From an archaeon (lineage in GTDB: Archaea > Thermoproteota > Nitrososphaeria > Nitrososphaerales > Nitrosopumilaceae): a stretch of 6,864 nucleotides of DNA. The DNA is taken from NCBI GenBank assembly GCA_005240025.1, contig SBBK01000067.1, forward strand, positions 1 through 6,864, read 5' to 3'. The translations under genes were made by a program, and so were the position numbers. The notes beneath the pieces are model-generated. The model saw nothing but the letters and a program-made list of their open reading frames with translations. It was not told where the DNA came from and did no database searches. This document shows positions 1 to 6,703 of the stretch, in pieces. How positions within the stretch are numbered: the stretch's first letter is position 1; every line of letters starts with the position of its first letter.

Positions 1-233
1 CTTATAGGTACAATGCAATCGTAGTTGTTTCCAGATTTTCTTTTTGCATCTTCAAGGATTTTTGATAACCGTTCTTCTCTTTCTTTCCAGTTGATGTGGA
101 TTTTTTGTTCTGCAGACTGACAAATTTGGCATATTCCCATTTCATCAAATCTGATTCCCTCATTTGTTTCAGGCATGCAGCACCGTCTACAGTACTTTAG
201 CTGTGGAAATGGAGGTTGGCCATAGTCAGACAT
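1..233 (-). CDS. N-acetyl sugar amidotransferase, N-terminal part (runs off left edge)
   Basis: The ATG at 233-231 opens 77 codons that continue past base 1. Near the start is C15-x2-C18, then C19-M-P-E-T, and after that C35-x2-C38, a paired-cysteine pattern. The visible part ends in Y-D-C-I-V-P-I, where the family (WbpG/PseA-like, PP-loop ATP-dependent) continues into the SGGKDS nucleotide-binding loop; the last two bases, AG, fit the expected Ser. Known members use ammonia from a glutaminase partner to convert an N-acetyl group on a nucleotide sugar into an acetamidino group in surface-glycan synthesis. The only nearby upstream ATG (259) is out of frame and soon hits a stop. There is no clear Shine-Dalgarno, but a TATA-like box lies 32-40 bases upstream. 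It is co-oriented with the glycosyltransferase upstream, with a 95-base gap. HisH/HisF-like partners, if present, would lie outside the window. The family call is firm; the sugar substrate is unknown. Confidence 0.85.
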   Translation of the reverse strand, partial: MSDYGQPPFPQLKYCRRCCMPETNEGIRFDEMGICQICQSAEQKIHINWKEREERLSKILEDAKRKSGNNYDCIVPI

Positions 234-264
234 TAGATTATTCCATTCTGATCGTTCATTTTTA

Positions 265-273
265 CTATATAAG
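265..273 (-). promoter_or_regulatory. TATA-like box for the amidotransferase
   Basis: On the minus strand this reads CTTATATAG, close to the archaeal TATA consensus. It sits 32-40 bases before the ATG at 233. Archaeal initiation about 25 bases downstream would leave a leader of roughly 10 bases, which fits the absence of a Shine-Dalgarno site. Inferred from sequence only. Confidence 0.45.
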
Positions 274-328
274 ATTATGCCTGAATTTTATTGTTGAGAT
301 TTTATGATTTATGAATACTCTTTTTTCA

Positions 329-1864
329 TCAAACAGTATTGTCTAGCTTGCTTTGTTTATACTGCTCGATTTTTTTCGCGTGTTCATTTGCAAGTTTTTT
401 AAATTCTGTTGCGTGAGATTCCAGAAATTTGTTCATATCGGATTCCAAAATTTCAACATTACCGATATATCCCCCATGGAAGAACCATTTTGCTACATCA
501 GCTTCCAGTTTTCTTGAATCAAACTCGAATGAATTTTGTTCCAAATAGTCCACCAGTAGATTCAAAGTAGATAGAACCACTTTCTGCTCTAGGCAAGTAT
601 GGATTACCTTTGGTAGATCATCAAGATTTTTGACTTTGTGGACTGACGGCAAAAAGGAATATCCCGCATCTCCAAATATTATTGAGGGTTTTCCATAAAA
701 GGCTGCCTCCATTGCAGCAGTACCGTTTATGGTAGCTACTATCGAAGATTTTTTCAGTATTTCTTTAGGAGGTATACTGGTATGCACCAAGAAAACATTT
801 GGGAGGCTGTTAATTTTTTTGTAAAATGAAACGTCTCTGCCCACTGTCGTATACATCATGGGATGCTCTTTGACATATAGTTTGTAACCTATCGGCAATG
901 CTTTTGCCACAAGCGTGAGCAGCTCTAGTTGATTGTAATAATATGGCGATCCGAATGACAGTACTCTTTCAGGTTCTACTTGCAACGGAAAATACACAAA
1001 TTTTTCAGATCCAAGTTGACGAATGAAATGTTTATCAACATACGATGATCGCCTGTATTTTCTGACAGATAGTTTTAGTTGTCTTTTTATTATTTGGGGC
1101 AATGTTCTTCCAAAATTGCTATAAAATTCAAGATAACTCTTGTTAGATAAAGAAAACTTCATAAATTGCAAGATTGCCTTTATTTGCTGAAATTTTGTTA
1201 TTCTTTTGTCAAATCGAGCGGCATCTTCCATGTTATGCTTTACTATGCTGTACTTGTCAAGATAGTTTTGTAGCTCCACTTCACTTCTGCTAATGCCACT
1301 AGCACAACTATTAGGGCTAGTATCAAAAATATCCAGTATATCATAATGAGATGTGATTGCTGCTCTATAGCCAAGCCTTATTGGAGTATACATGAGGATC
1401 TTTATTCCAAGACGCTGGCACATTTTACATAATAAATGGTTAGAATGTGAGGCATATGCATTTGTAAGAAAATAACTGGGCTTTGCTTCATCTAGTATCT
1501 GTTCAAATAGTCTGCATTCGCTTTCAATGACGGAAAGAATTTCGTCGTAGCTGAATGTGTGGAACCTTATGTCATCAAAGAATATTGTTTCAGAATAGAC
1601 TATTTCCCAGAGATTTATTTTGTATTTTTTTTCAAAATTTTCAAGGTATGCGATGTCAGGTTTTTTATTTTTTATTTTTATAATATCTCTATAGTACCAT
1701 GTTTTTTCAAAGGCAACTAATTTTTGTTCAAGAAAAAAATCTTTTGCCACATCTTGAATATCAATTATTGCTGAAGATTTGTAGTTAAATTTTTGTTGAA
1801 TATATCTTGCAAGGCCAAAGTGAACCATGTCAACATTGATCCAGATGAGTAAGTTGTCATCCAT
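329..1864 (-). CDS. Capsule polysaccharide-type glycosyltransferase (KpsS/CDP-glycerol transferase-like GT-B fold)
   Basis: A 511-residue cytosolic-looking protein with no signal peptide or membrane segment. The C-terminal half carries the features of capsule-synthesis and glycerophosphotransferase-like GT-B proteins: V-K-E-H-P with H334-P335 after a Y-K-L-Y strand, then T-I-N-G-T-A-A-M-E with E386 and a following G-K-P-S-I-I-F-G-D. In related families the HP histidine and the Glu after the G-T/S-A turn line the donor site. The first 280 residues are poorly conserved, probably the acceptor domain; the Y-F-P-L-Q-V-E-P-E strand just before residue 300 opens the second Rossmann-like half. The likely role is transferring a sugar, or linking a chain, during surface-glycan synthesis; donor and acceptor are unknown. 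The ATG at 1864 lacks a Shine-Dalgarno but has a TATA-like box about 28 bases upstream, suggesting a leaderless transcript. Only 55 bases separate it from the IS66 remnant. I see no T-rich terminator before the amidotransferase, so read-through is possible. Confidence 0.75.
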   Translation of the reverse strand: MDDNLLIWINVDMVHFGLARYIQQKFNYKSSAIIDIQDVAKDFFLEQKLVAFEKTWYYRDIIKIKNKKPDIAYLENFEKKYKINLWEIVYSETIFFDDIRFHTFSYDEILSVIESECRLFEQILDEAKPSYFLTNAYASHSNHLLCKMCQRLGIKILMYTPIRLGYRAAITSHYDILDIFDTSPNSCASGISRSEVELQNYLDKYSIVKHNMEDAARFDKRITKFQQIKAILQFMKFSLSNKSYLEFYSNFGRTLPQIIKRQLKLSVRKYRRSSYVDKHFIRQLGSEKFVYFPLQVEPERVLSFGSPYYYNQLELLTLVAKALPIGYKLYVKEHPMMYTTVGRDVSFYKKINSLPNVFLVHTSIPPKEILKKSSIVATINGTAAMEAAFYGKPSIIFGDAGYSFLPSVHKVKNLDDLPKVIHTCLEQKVVLSTLNLLVDYLEQNSFEFDSRKLEADVAKWFFHGGYIGNVEILESDMNKFLESHATEFKKLANEHAKKIEQYKQSKLDNTV

Positions 1865-1887
1865 TTTACTTGTCTCATAGAATTGGT

Positions 1888-1896
1888 AAATTAAGT
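1888..1896 (-). promoter_or_regulatory. TATA-like box for the 511-residue glycosyltransferase
   Basis: The minus strand reads ACTTAATTT, centred about 28 bases upstream of the ATG at 1864. That spacing would start transcription at or next to the start codon. It lies in the 55 bases between the IS66 remnant and the gene, so the promoter could belong to the gene or to the end of the dead element. Confidence 0.4.
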
Positions 1897-1919
1897 TATC
1901 TTAGATTGTTGGATAATGT

Positions 1920-2520
1920 TCACGTAACTGTATAGCTTTTTGAGGCTATCCCCCCAAGATATTCAAGAGCGTAATCATAAAAATTCAATCCCCTCATCTC
2001 GCATGTCTCCTTGATGCTCATCAACACTTTATGAGAATGTGCTCCACATTCTGTACGGTGACCGTTTGCTATCTTGCGAATCACAACGTCTGGCCGAATT
2101 GCCCTCTCTGCGGCATTGTTGTGCCATTCAATCCCCTCAACCTCAAGAAAAGTAAAGAGCATCTCCTTTTCCCTCCTGAGCATCTTGACCAACATGGTGC
2201 AGTCTGGCTCTGAATAACTTTTGGAGATAAGCCCGTCTATTCTCTTTGCAAGCATTGCCTTTGCATCTATTTTTTTTTGTTTTGCTCAGCTCCACTACCC
2301 TATGAGAGTCTGACAGTTTCTTTTGAGTGTTCTTGCAAACAAAACAAACCCTGATCATGGATTCTTGTACCGTATGGTCTCATCAAGCTCCCCGGTGTAG
2401 TGAATGTGGCACCTCTGGTGGGTCTTGCCGACACAGTTCCATGCAGGCCACGAGTTGCTACCGACGTTTCCATCGTAATCATCACCCAGTATCTTCTTTG
2501 GAACAGAAGAACCCATGGAG
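1920..2520 (-). pseudogene. IS66-family transposase, C-terminal half, degenerate
   Basis: Read on the minus strand from about 2520, three frames join into one IS66-like protein. The first gives I-L-G-D-D-Y-D-G, S-W-P-A-W-N-C-V-G-K and H-Q-R-C-H, the DDE region around the second catalytic Asp. It stops at TGA 2357-2355, probably an old Gly codon, and the same frame continues as G-F-V-L-F-A-R-T-L-K. A one-A loss near 2310-2325 shifts to L-S-D-S-H-R-V-V-E-L. A one-A gain in the A9 tract (T9 on the plus strand, 2270-2278) shifts to the last frame, which holds E-W-H-N-N-A-A-E-R-A-I-R-P, the block with the catalytic Glu, and ends at TGA 1922-1920. The N-terminal half (zinc-finger and helix-turn-helix region) and the accessory IS66 ORFs are missing, replaced at about 2511-2520 by an unrelated transposase tail. 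No terminal repeat could be fixed. The element cannot move by itself. Confidence 0.85.
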
Positions 2521-2618
2521 CCCTTGACCTGAAGACCCCGCTCAAGGCTTATTACGAGAAGATGCCACAGCTTGACGCGTTGATGGATCCTTCATTGTTA
2601 GAAGGGGGCTCTTCCTAA
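2511..2618 (+). pseudogene. C-terminal fragment of an integrase-core (IS481-like) transposase
   Basis: The plus-strand frame ending at TAA 2616-2618 reads T-H-G-A-L-D-L-K-T-P-L-K-A-Y-Y-E-K-M. This matches the R-P-H-x-A-L-x-x-K-T-P-x-x-x-Y block that closes the catalytic domain of IS481/IS3-type rve transposases. The codons before 2511 show no related sequence and instead overlap the IS66 coding strand, so only about 35 residues survive. The family cannot be fixed further from such a short tail. Its stop codon overlaps the stop of the convergent epimerase gene. Most likely it remains from one transposon jumping into, or deleting into, another. Confidence 0.55.
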
Positions 2619-3619
2619 TGCGAAATCATTTCCGGAAACAACATGTTCATGAGAGGTGTGTTATTATTGGCATAGTCAAAGACTCGTTTCAAGCCCTCTT
2701 TCAAGCTAATTTTTGGAGTCCACCCTAGAATTTTCTTTGTCTTGTTTACACTTCCAAATCTGGCGTGCACTCCCTGAGGCATGTTAGTAAGTACTTGTAA
2801 CTTGGGGGAATATTCTGCAATAGTTGCAAGAAGAGATGCCACCTCTAGAAAGGTGGTTAGTTTTCCCGAGCTGATATTTACTGCAGAGCCGTCAGAAATT
2901 TTACCTATTGCTAGGAGCATTACATCAATGCAGTCTTCTATGTGGACAAAATCTCGACCTTGTTTTCCACTCCCCCAAATCACGAGTGGATCCTCGCGAT
3001 TTACAGCCCGTTGCGTTATAGCAGGAACAGGATATGTTTTGTCTTGATCCTCTCCATATCCAGAAAACGGCCTCACGCATGCTATGTGAGTACCATAGTG
3101 TTTTGCAGCCAAGGTTGCAAGAAACTCTCCGGTCAGTTTTGACCAGCCATATGTCATGTCTGGCACTCCCATATTGCCTTCAAACGAGATCATGTTTTCC
3201 TTCAGTTTTACATGTTTGGTTTTTCCTTGTAGATTCACAGGATAAGCTGCGCTGGAACTCGCATACAGAATTCTATCACACTTTGATCTTATGATCCAGT
3301 TGAAAAACTCTGCATCGATTGCAAGATCCTGTGCTACTGCAATCGGATCCCTGTCAATTTTTAAGCGGCCACCGACAACTGCTGATAGATGATATACATC
3401 AGAAAATCTCGTAGGCGCCATAGTACGTAAAAAATCACGACTGTCCATTTTGTAAAACGTGAATTTTCCTTCATATTGTGGATGAACCCAGAGGTTAGGA
3501 TCTATTCCAGTACTTAGGTCGTCTACTATCACTACCTCATTACCCATTCTTAATAATCTGCTTACTAGATGTCTTCCCACGAATCCACAACCACCAGTCA
3601 CCAGTATGCGATTTGTCAT
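2615..3619 (-). CDS. NAD-dependent epimerase/dehydratase (extended SDR), nucleotide-sugar modifying
   Basis: A 334-residue extended short-chain dehydrogenase/reductase. The Rossmann motif T-G-G-C-G-F-V-G (G9-x2-G12-x2-G15) is followed by the acidic V-D-D at residues 32-34 expected of an NAD-preferring enzyme, M-D-S-R-D near 58-62, Y-H-L-S-A at 76-80, the catalytic serine region S121-S123, and Y157-x3-K161. R-P-F-x-G-Y-G from residue 183 and a W-T-P motif near the C-terminus are typical of nucleotide-sugar epimerases and dehydratases. The pattern resembles UDP-glucose 4-epimerase, GDP-mannose 3,5-epimerase and dTDP-glucose 4,6-dehydratase, and I cannot choose among them. ATG 3619 is preferred over ATG 3673 because GGAG lies 9 bases upstream and the Rossmann strand follows at once. 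Full length for the family. The TAG stop (2617-2615) overlaps the stop of a transposase fragment on the other strand, so the last few residues may have been altered by the insertion. It is divergent from the glycosyltransferase at 3829. Confidence 0.88.
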   Translation of the reverse strand: MTNRILVTGGCGFVGRHLVSRLLRMGNEVVIVDDLSTGIDPNLWVHPQYEGKFTFYKMDSRDFLRTMAPTRFSDVYHLSAVVGGRLKIDRDPIAVAQDLAIDAEFFNWIIRSKCDRILYASSSAAYPVNLQGKTKHVKLKENMISFEGNMGVPDMTYGWSKLTGEFLATLAAKHYGTHIACVRPFSGYGEDQDKTYPVPAITQRAVNREDPLVIWGSGKQGRDFVHIEDCIDVMLLAIGKISDGSAVNISSGKLTTFLEVASLLATIAEYSPKLQVLTNMPQGVHARFGSVNKTKKILGWTPKISLKEGLKRVFDYANNNTPLMNMLFPEMISH

Positions 3620-3628
3620 TCTCTTGTT

Positions 3629-3634
3629 CTCCTT
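3629..3634 (-). promoter_or_regulatory. Shine-Dalgarno site deciding the epimerase start
   Basis: The minus strand reads AAGGAG with a 9-base spacer to the ATG at 3619. The in-frame ATG 54 bases upstream (3673) has no such site and would add an unconserved, charged N-terminal tail of 18 residues. Confidence 0.7.
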
Positions 3635-3673
3635 TTTTACATTGTTGTCATGATTTTGTGTCAAATACTGCAA

Positions 3674-3828
3674 GCATGCAGAACCTGTTGATTAGCGTAA
3701 AACACACGTGGTACATGTTAGCATCCAGAATAAAGAGGTTGTCATATGCTTCATGTCATCATGCGGGTTTTGCAGATCACTTACAATACAAGTATACATA
3801 TTTTAATAACGGAGGTTAGCTTTTAGCA
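3674..3828. promoter_or_regulatory. Divergent intergenic region between epimerase and glycosyltransferase
   Basis: These 155 bases separate two divergent genes and should hold promoters for both. Before the plus-strand gene there is an AT-rich run, 3781-3808, with TATA-like patches (TACAATA, TATACATATTTTAATA), but the exact box is ambiguous. For the minus-strand gene the best TATA-like candidates (minus-strand CTTTATTC near 3728-3736 and AGTATTTGA near 3660-3668) are weak. A CACGTG palindrome sits at 3705-3710 with ACATGT a few bases away; I give these no assigned function. The ORFs here look like chance. Confidence 0.4.
3811..3816 (+). promoter_or_regulatory. Shine-Dalgarno site for the TTG-started glycosyltransferase
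   Basis: GGAGGT lies 12 bases before TTG 3829, slightly long spacing. An in-frame stop at 3817-3819 leaves TTG 3829 as the only usual start codon near the site. Confidence 0.6.
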
Positions 3829-5097
3829 TTGCGAACCATTAGGGTTTTATTTTTCCGGCCGAGTGAAAGCGTCAAATCAAGTCCCAGCACGCGTGTTTCA
3901 AATTCAGTTTTGGCGGCATTACAAAAATTAGCAAATGTTGATGACGTGTGGGTTGTGCCAGAGGGTGGCTCGTTTGCACGAGAATATGACAAACGGACAA
4001 GAATTTATAACTACAAAGCATTTTCAGATGGGAAACAACTTGTAGAAAGTCTCAGGCCTGATCTAATAATATCATATGGAGATTATGAATACGTGGTACG
4101 AAGTGTGGCATTGGCAGGAATGGCGTGTGGCATTCCCGTAGTAATGATAGTTGGTTCTGTACATCCATCTTTTGTATATCAGAGAACAAACATACGTAAA
4201 ACAATCAAAGGCAGATTATGGGCCTTGAAGGATCATGGGATGACAATATCTGACAGATATTGCTTTTTATTAAAGACGCTTGCCCGCTCCAGTTATGGGA
4301 TTTCATACATACTTAAGACTATCGCCAGAGATCTAAGTCTTCCCTTTAGCACCTATGAGCCCTCACACAGACTAGCAATAGGGAATCTGGTGCTAGTCAG
4401 TGGTTCAGATTGGGTAGAACCTTTGGTCAAGAGAGGCTACGAGAGAAAAAGAATTGCGGTTGTAGGAGACATAACACTGGATGAAAGCTTTGCAAACATT
4501 TCTTCCACCCATAGAACGCGGGAGGACAACAGAATACGCATACTGCTTCTCACATCAACAATTGTCGAGCACGGCATATGGACGCCATCAATGCGCGATG
4601 AGGCAGTGACGAAAGTTGTGATTGCTATAAAGGAAAAACTAGGAGACGGTGCGAACTTGACGATCAAAATTCACCCACATAGTGAAAATCGCGAACATTA
4701 TCAAAAGCTGGTAGAGCCAATTGAACCGCGAGTATCCATACTTCAATATGAAAACCTTCTAGCAGTGTGTGATAATTCAGATGTAGTCGTTACGCTGTAT
4801 GACACGTGGGCACTCATGGAGGCTTTGATTCTTAATAAACCCACGTACATAATTAATACCTTTAATGAGAACTATAAAAACATAGAATACATAAAAGAAG
4901 GAGTCGTACTTGAATGTAAAAATGCTGATGAATTTGTCGATAACATATCAAAGAGCAATTTTGCAATTGCGGATCCACAGAAAGTCAAAAAATTTATAGA
5001 AAATAAAATCTACAAATTTGATGGAGAGTGTGGAAAACGTGCAGCTGGACAAATAATTTCATTATTAGACAGCATATCTGCTCATAAAAATCGGTAG
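3829..5097 (+). CDS. Glycosyltransferase-like protein (GT-B fold, capsule/glycerophosphotransferase-like)
   Basis: A 422-residue soluble-looking protein. R-V-L-F-F opens a Rossmann-like N-domain, and I-I-S-Y-G-D-Y-E-Y plus G-I-P-V-V-M-I-V-G-S mark further strands of it. The C-domain begins near residue 210 with I-A-V-V-G-D (G213), continues with I-K-I-H-P-H (H282-P283-H284), and has V-V-T-L-Y-D-T-W-A-L-M-E-A, with D325 and E331, before N-K-P-T-Y-I-I. The HP motif and the Glu in the next helix match the donor-site layout of capsule and CDP-glycerol-type transferases and of UDP-GlcNAc 2-epimerase-like folds. The same two landmarks occur in the 511-residue protein at 329-1864, so the two are probably distant relatives with different specificities. 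The start is TTG, set by an upstream in-frame stop at 3817 and GGAGGT at 3811. A T6 run 20 bases after the stop could end transcription. Donor and acceptor are unknown; a 2-epimerase role is a less likely alternative. Confidence 0.7.
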   Translation: MRTIRVLFFRPSESVKSSPSTRVSNSVLAALQKLANVDDVWVVPEGGSFAREYDKRTRIYNYKAFSDGKQLVESLRPDLIISYGDYEYVVRSVALAGMACGIPVVMIVGSVHPSFVYQRTNIRKTIKGRLWALKDHGMTISDRYCFLLKTLARSSYGISYILKTIARDLSLPFSTYEPSHRLAIGNLVLVSGSDWVEPLVKRGYERKRIAVVGDITLDESFANISSTHRTREDNRIRILLLTSTIVEHGIWTPSMRDEAVTKVVIAIKEKLGDGANLTIKIHPHSENREHYQKLVEPIEPRVSILQYENLLAVCDNSDVVVTLYDTWALMEALILNKPTYIINTFNENYKNIEYIKEGVVLECKNADEFVDNISKSNFAIADPQKVKKFIENKIYKFDGECGKRAAGQIISLLDSISAHKNR

Positions 5098-5440
5098 GCA
5101 AACACAACAGTAATCGTTTTTTGCCATTACAATGTATTGCCCATGATTTCAGTTGCATTTTTAAATTCAAAATTCTTGTATGAACATATCTCAGAAACGT
5201 CTGGAGTCACAGGTAGTGTGCAATCTCTTTTGGAGGATGTGGTTTAAAATATTTGTCAGCGCTATGTTAGCATCATCAATGAGGCCCAACATATGAAGAA
5301 ATTCTTTGGTCCAAATCAAATAGTTTGCTTCGTTTAGTGTTACCGTTTCAAGCACATATGAAATGGATCAGATTCATCAAATTTAGTGCAAGTTTTGTAA
5401 ATCCCATTATTGGCATGGATGTTTTTCAGTACGATGTTCA
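5098..5440 (-). other. Gene-free stretch with degenerate minus-strand open segments
   Basis: No intact gene is visible. On the minus strand three protein-like segments follow one another in changing frames: 5441-5340 (N-I-V-L-K-N-I-H-A-N-N...), 5355-5191 (E-T-V-T-L-N-E-A-N-Y-L-I-W..., 54 codons from a GTG), and 5243-5127 (T-P-D-V-S-E-I-C-S-Y...). Joined by two frameshifts they could be a decayed gene cut by the IS3 element at 5441. The plus strand also has 34 open codons from ATG 5143 to TAA 5247. I recognise none of these sequences. Chance open frames are a fair alternative. Confidence 0.3.
5117..5122 (+). terminator. T-run terminator after the glycosyltransferase
   Basis: TTTTTT begins 20 bases after the stop at 5097. 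Archaeal terminators often consist of such T-tracts without a hairpin, and I see no strong stem before it. Short and unproven. Confidence 0.35.
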
Positions 5441-5456
5441 TGGAGCGAACCCTTCT
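5441..5456 (+). repeat. Left terminal inverted repeat of the IS3 element
   Basis: TGGAGCGAACCCTTCT pairs with the right end at 13 of 16 positions. Similarity resumes further inward with gaps up to ACATACAGTT ending at 5493. This end lies beyond the 3' end of orfB. Confidence 0.7.
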
Positions 5457-5468
5457 TTTTAGTACCAC

Positions 5469-5550
5469 TTTTTGCATTATTTTACATACAGTTCTGGAGT
5501 GGTCCACATAAATTGAGAACGTTTTTTGCATGATTTTGCATACATTTTCT
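5469..5550. repeat. Direct repeat inside the IS3 left end (5469-5495 and 5523-5550)
   Basis: Two copies of a roughly 27-base T-rich unit start 54 bases apart. The first 22 bases agree at 20 positions (TTTTTGCAT-T/G-ATTTT-A/G-CATACA). The second copy ends 1 base before the orfB stop at 5552. They could be a local duplication of the subterminal transposase-binding sequence, since copy 1 contains the ACATACAGTT shared with the right end. Confidence 0.6.
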
Positions 5551-5551
5551 C

Positions 5552-6378
5552 TCATTTATTTGTCATCTCCCATGATTTGAGAAGCTCGCTTGGTGTAAGG
5601 TATCCAATTGCACAGTGTATCCTGGAATGGTTGTAGTCTGAAAACGCATTTGCAATTACGACCTCTGCATCTTGGTATGATGCAAACTCGCAAGGCCAGA
5701 TGTATTCTTTTTTGAGGGTATGATGGAACGATTCTATGTGGCCGTTTTGCTTATGTGTATTGTAATAAGTGAACTCCTGTCTTGCGCCAAGAAGCTGTAC
5801 TGACTCCCTGAACTTGTTGCGGACGTATTGTGAGCCATTGTCTGTCCTGATTGTCAATTTGGAGAGATATTGCCCCTCAGATGCAATTGCATTGACAATT
5901 GACTCTATTGCGGCATTCTTGCCAGCTGAGACATCAGAAGAGTATCCAACCCACTTTCTGGTAAAGACGTCAACCACATTGAACAGGTAGCACCAGCCGT
6001 CTATTCCGCACCAGAAATACGTCATGTCTGTCTGCTACAACTGGTTTGGTGCGGCAGGTTTGAGCAACTTTTTGTTTGATATGATGATCTCAGATCTTGA
6101 TTTTGCAGGCTCGATCCACCCTATTTTTCTGTATATTCTCTGTACCTGCTTGCGGTTTACAGGCCTGCCCAGTTTTCTTGATAGGTGGCTGCCATCCTCC
6201 TGGTGCCGTAGGTGGGTCTTGCAGATCCCTCCCTCTGTACTGCATATGTAATGGTGTGATTGAGTGGCGCCTCTCTTGGTTTTTTGACATAGCACCATCT
6301 TGCTTTGGATACTCCTAAAAAAGACAATGATTTGTTCAAACTGATGCCATGATTTCTCATTTCTTTTACCGCAATCAT
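5552..6378 (-). pseudogene. IS3 orfB transposase (DDE integrase core), disrupted
   Basis: The ATG at 6378 opens M-I-A-V-K-E-M-R-N-H-G-I-S and runs through the HTH_21-like part to Y-G-T-R-R-M-A-A-T. Loss of one base near 6184-6186 then shifts the frame to L-S-R-K-L-G-R-P-V-N-R-K-Q. At 6037-6035 a TAG replaces the Trp of the family motif P-N-Q-L-W-Q-T-D, whose Asp is the first catalytic residue. From 6025 the core continues: R-T-D-N-G-S-Q-Y with the second Asp, then H-I-E-S-F with the catalytic Glu after exactly 35 intervening residues. It ends at TGA 5554-5552. Repaired, it would be about 275 residues, normal for IS3 orfB. All three acidic residues are still coded, so decay looks recent enough to leave the core intact. 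Confidence 0.88.
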
Positions 6379-6662
6379 TTTTTGCTGCCCTCCAGCGTTT
6401 TTTTATGACGTCGTTGGCAACTGTAAGATCACCTATCAGTCTCTTCAGGGACTCGTTTTCTTTTTTGAGATGCTTTTGAGAATCATCTGTTCCTGCCAGT
6501 GTGGCCTTGCTGCCCTGTATGAATTTCTCCTTCTACTGGTAAAATGTGGGCGGATGTAGATTGTACTTGCGGCACAGTTTCTTCCATGCCGATATTTGTG
6601 GTCAGCGATTCCATGATTATTCGCATCTTTTCGTCCGCTGATAGCTTGTTTTTGGCTACCAT
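6375..6662 (-). pseudogene. IS3 orfA (helix-turn-helix DNA-binding subunit), disrupted
   Basis: The ATG at 6662 follows GGTGGAGG by about 10 bases. It reads M-V-A-K-N-K-L-S-A-D-E-K-M-R-I-I-M-E, the helix-turn-helix start of IS3 orfA. An extra A near 6578-6580 breaks the frame after G-M-E-E; restored, it gives L-C-R-K-Y-N-L-H-P-P-T-F-Y-Q. Then TAG at 6535-6533 stands where the family has Trp (Y-Q-W-K-E-K). A leucine-zipper-like K-E-N-E-S-L-K-R-L-I-G-D-L follows. The A7 tract (plus 6398-6404) is one base short for the expected end T-L-E-G-S-K-K and TGA 6377-6375, which overlaps the orfB ATG as ATGA. Repaired length is 95 residues, typical. An A7 run is also the usual kind of IS3 -1 frameshift site, so that third change might be functional rather than decay. 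Confidence 0.85.
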
Positions 6663-6703
6663 GGACTGATGCCTCCACCATTATTCAAAAACTGTATGTT
6701 ACC

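Noticed and set aside
2591..2620. Hairpin TTAGAAG...CTTCCTAA at the epimerase stop
   Set aside because: The stem is imperfect and short with no following T-run on either strand; not supported as a terminator.
2781..3294. Three plus-strand ORFs opposite the epimerase
   Set aside because: They are antisense shadows of a gene whose SDR motifs are clear.
3613..3819. 68-codon plus-strand ORF in the divergent intergenic region
   Set aside because: It overlaps the epimerase start, has no Shine-Dalgarno site and covers the promoter region; its composition looks random.
4437..4667. 76-codon minus-strand ORF
   Set aside because: It is antisense to the conserved C-domain of the 422-residue glycosyltransferase.
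5340..5555. 71-codon minus-strand ORF with a repeated V-C-K-I-M-Q-K
   Set aside because: The peptide repeat comes from the DNA direct repeat, and the ORF crosses the IS boundary, so it is not a natural gene.
6035..6535. TAG codons read through as pyrrolysine or by a suppressor
   Set aside because: The same two genes also carry three single-base frame changes, and Trp is the family residue at both sites; ordinary decay explains it.
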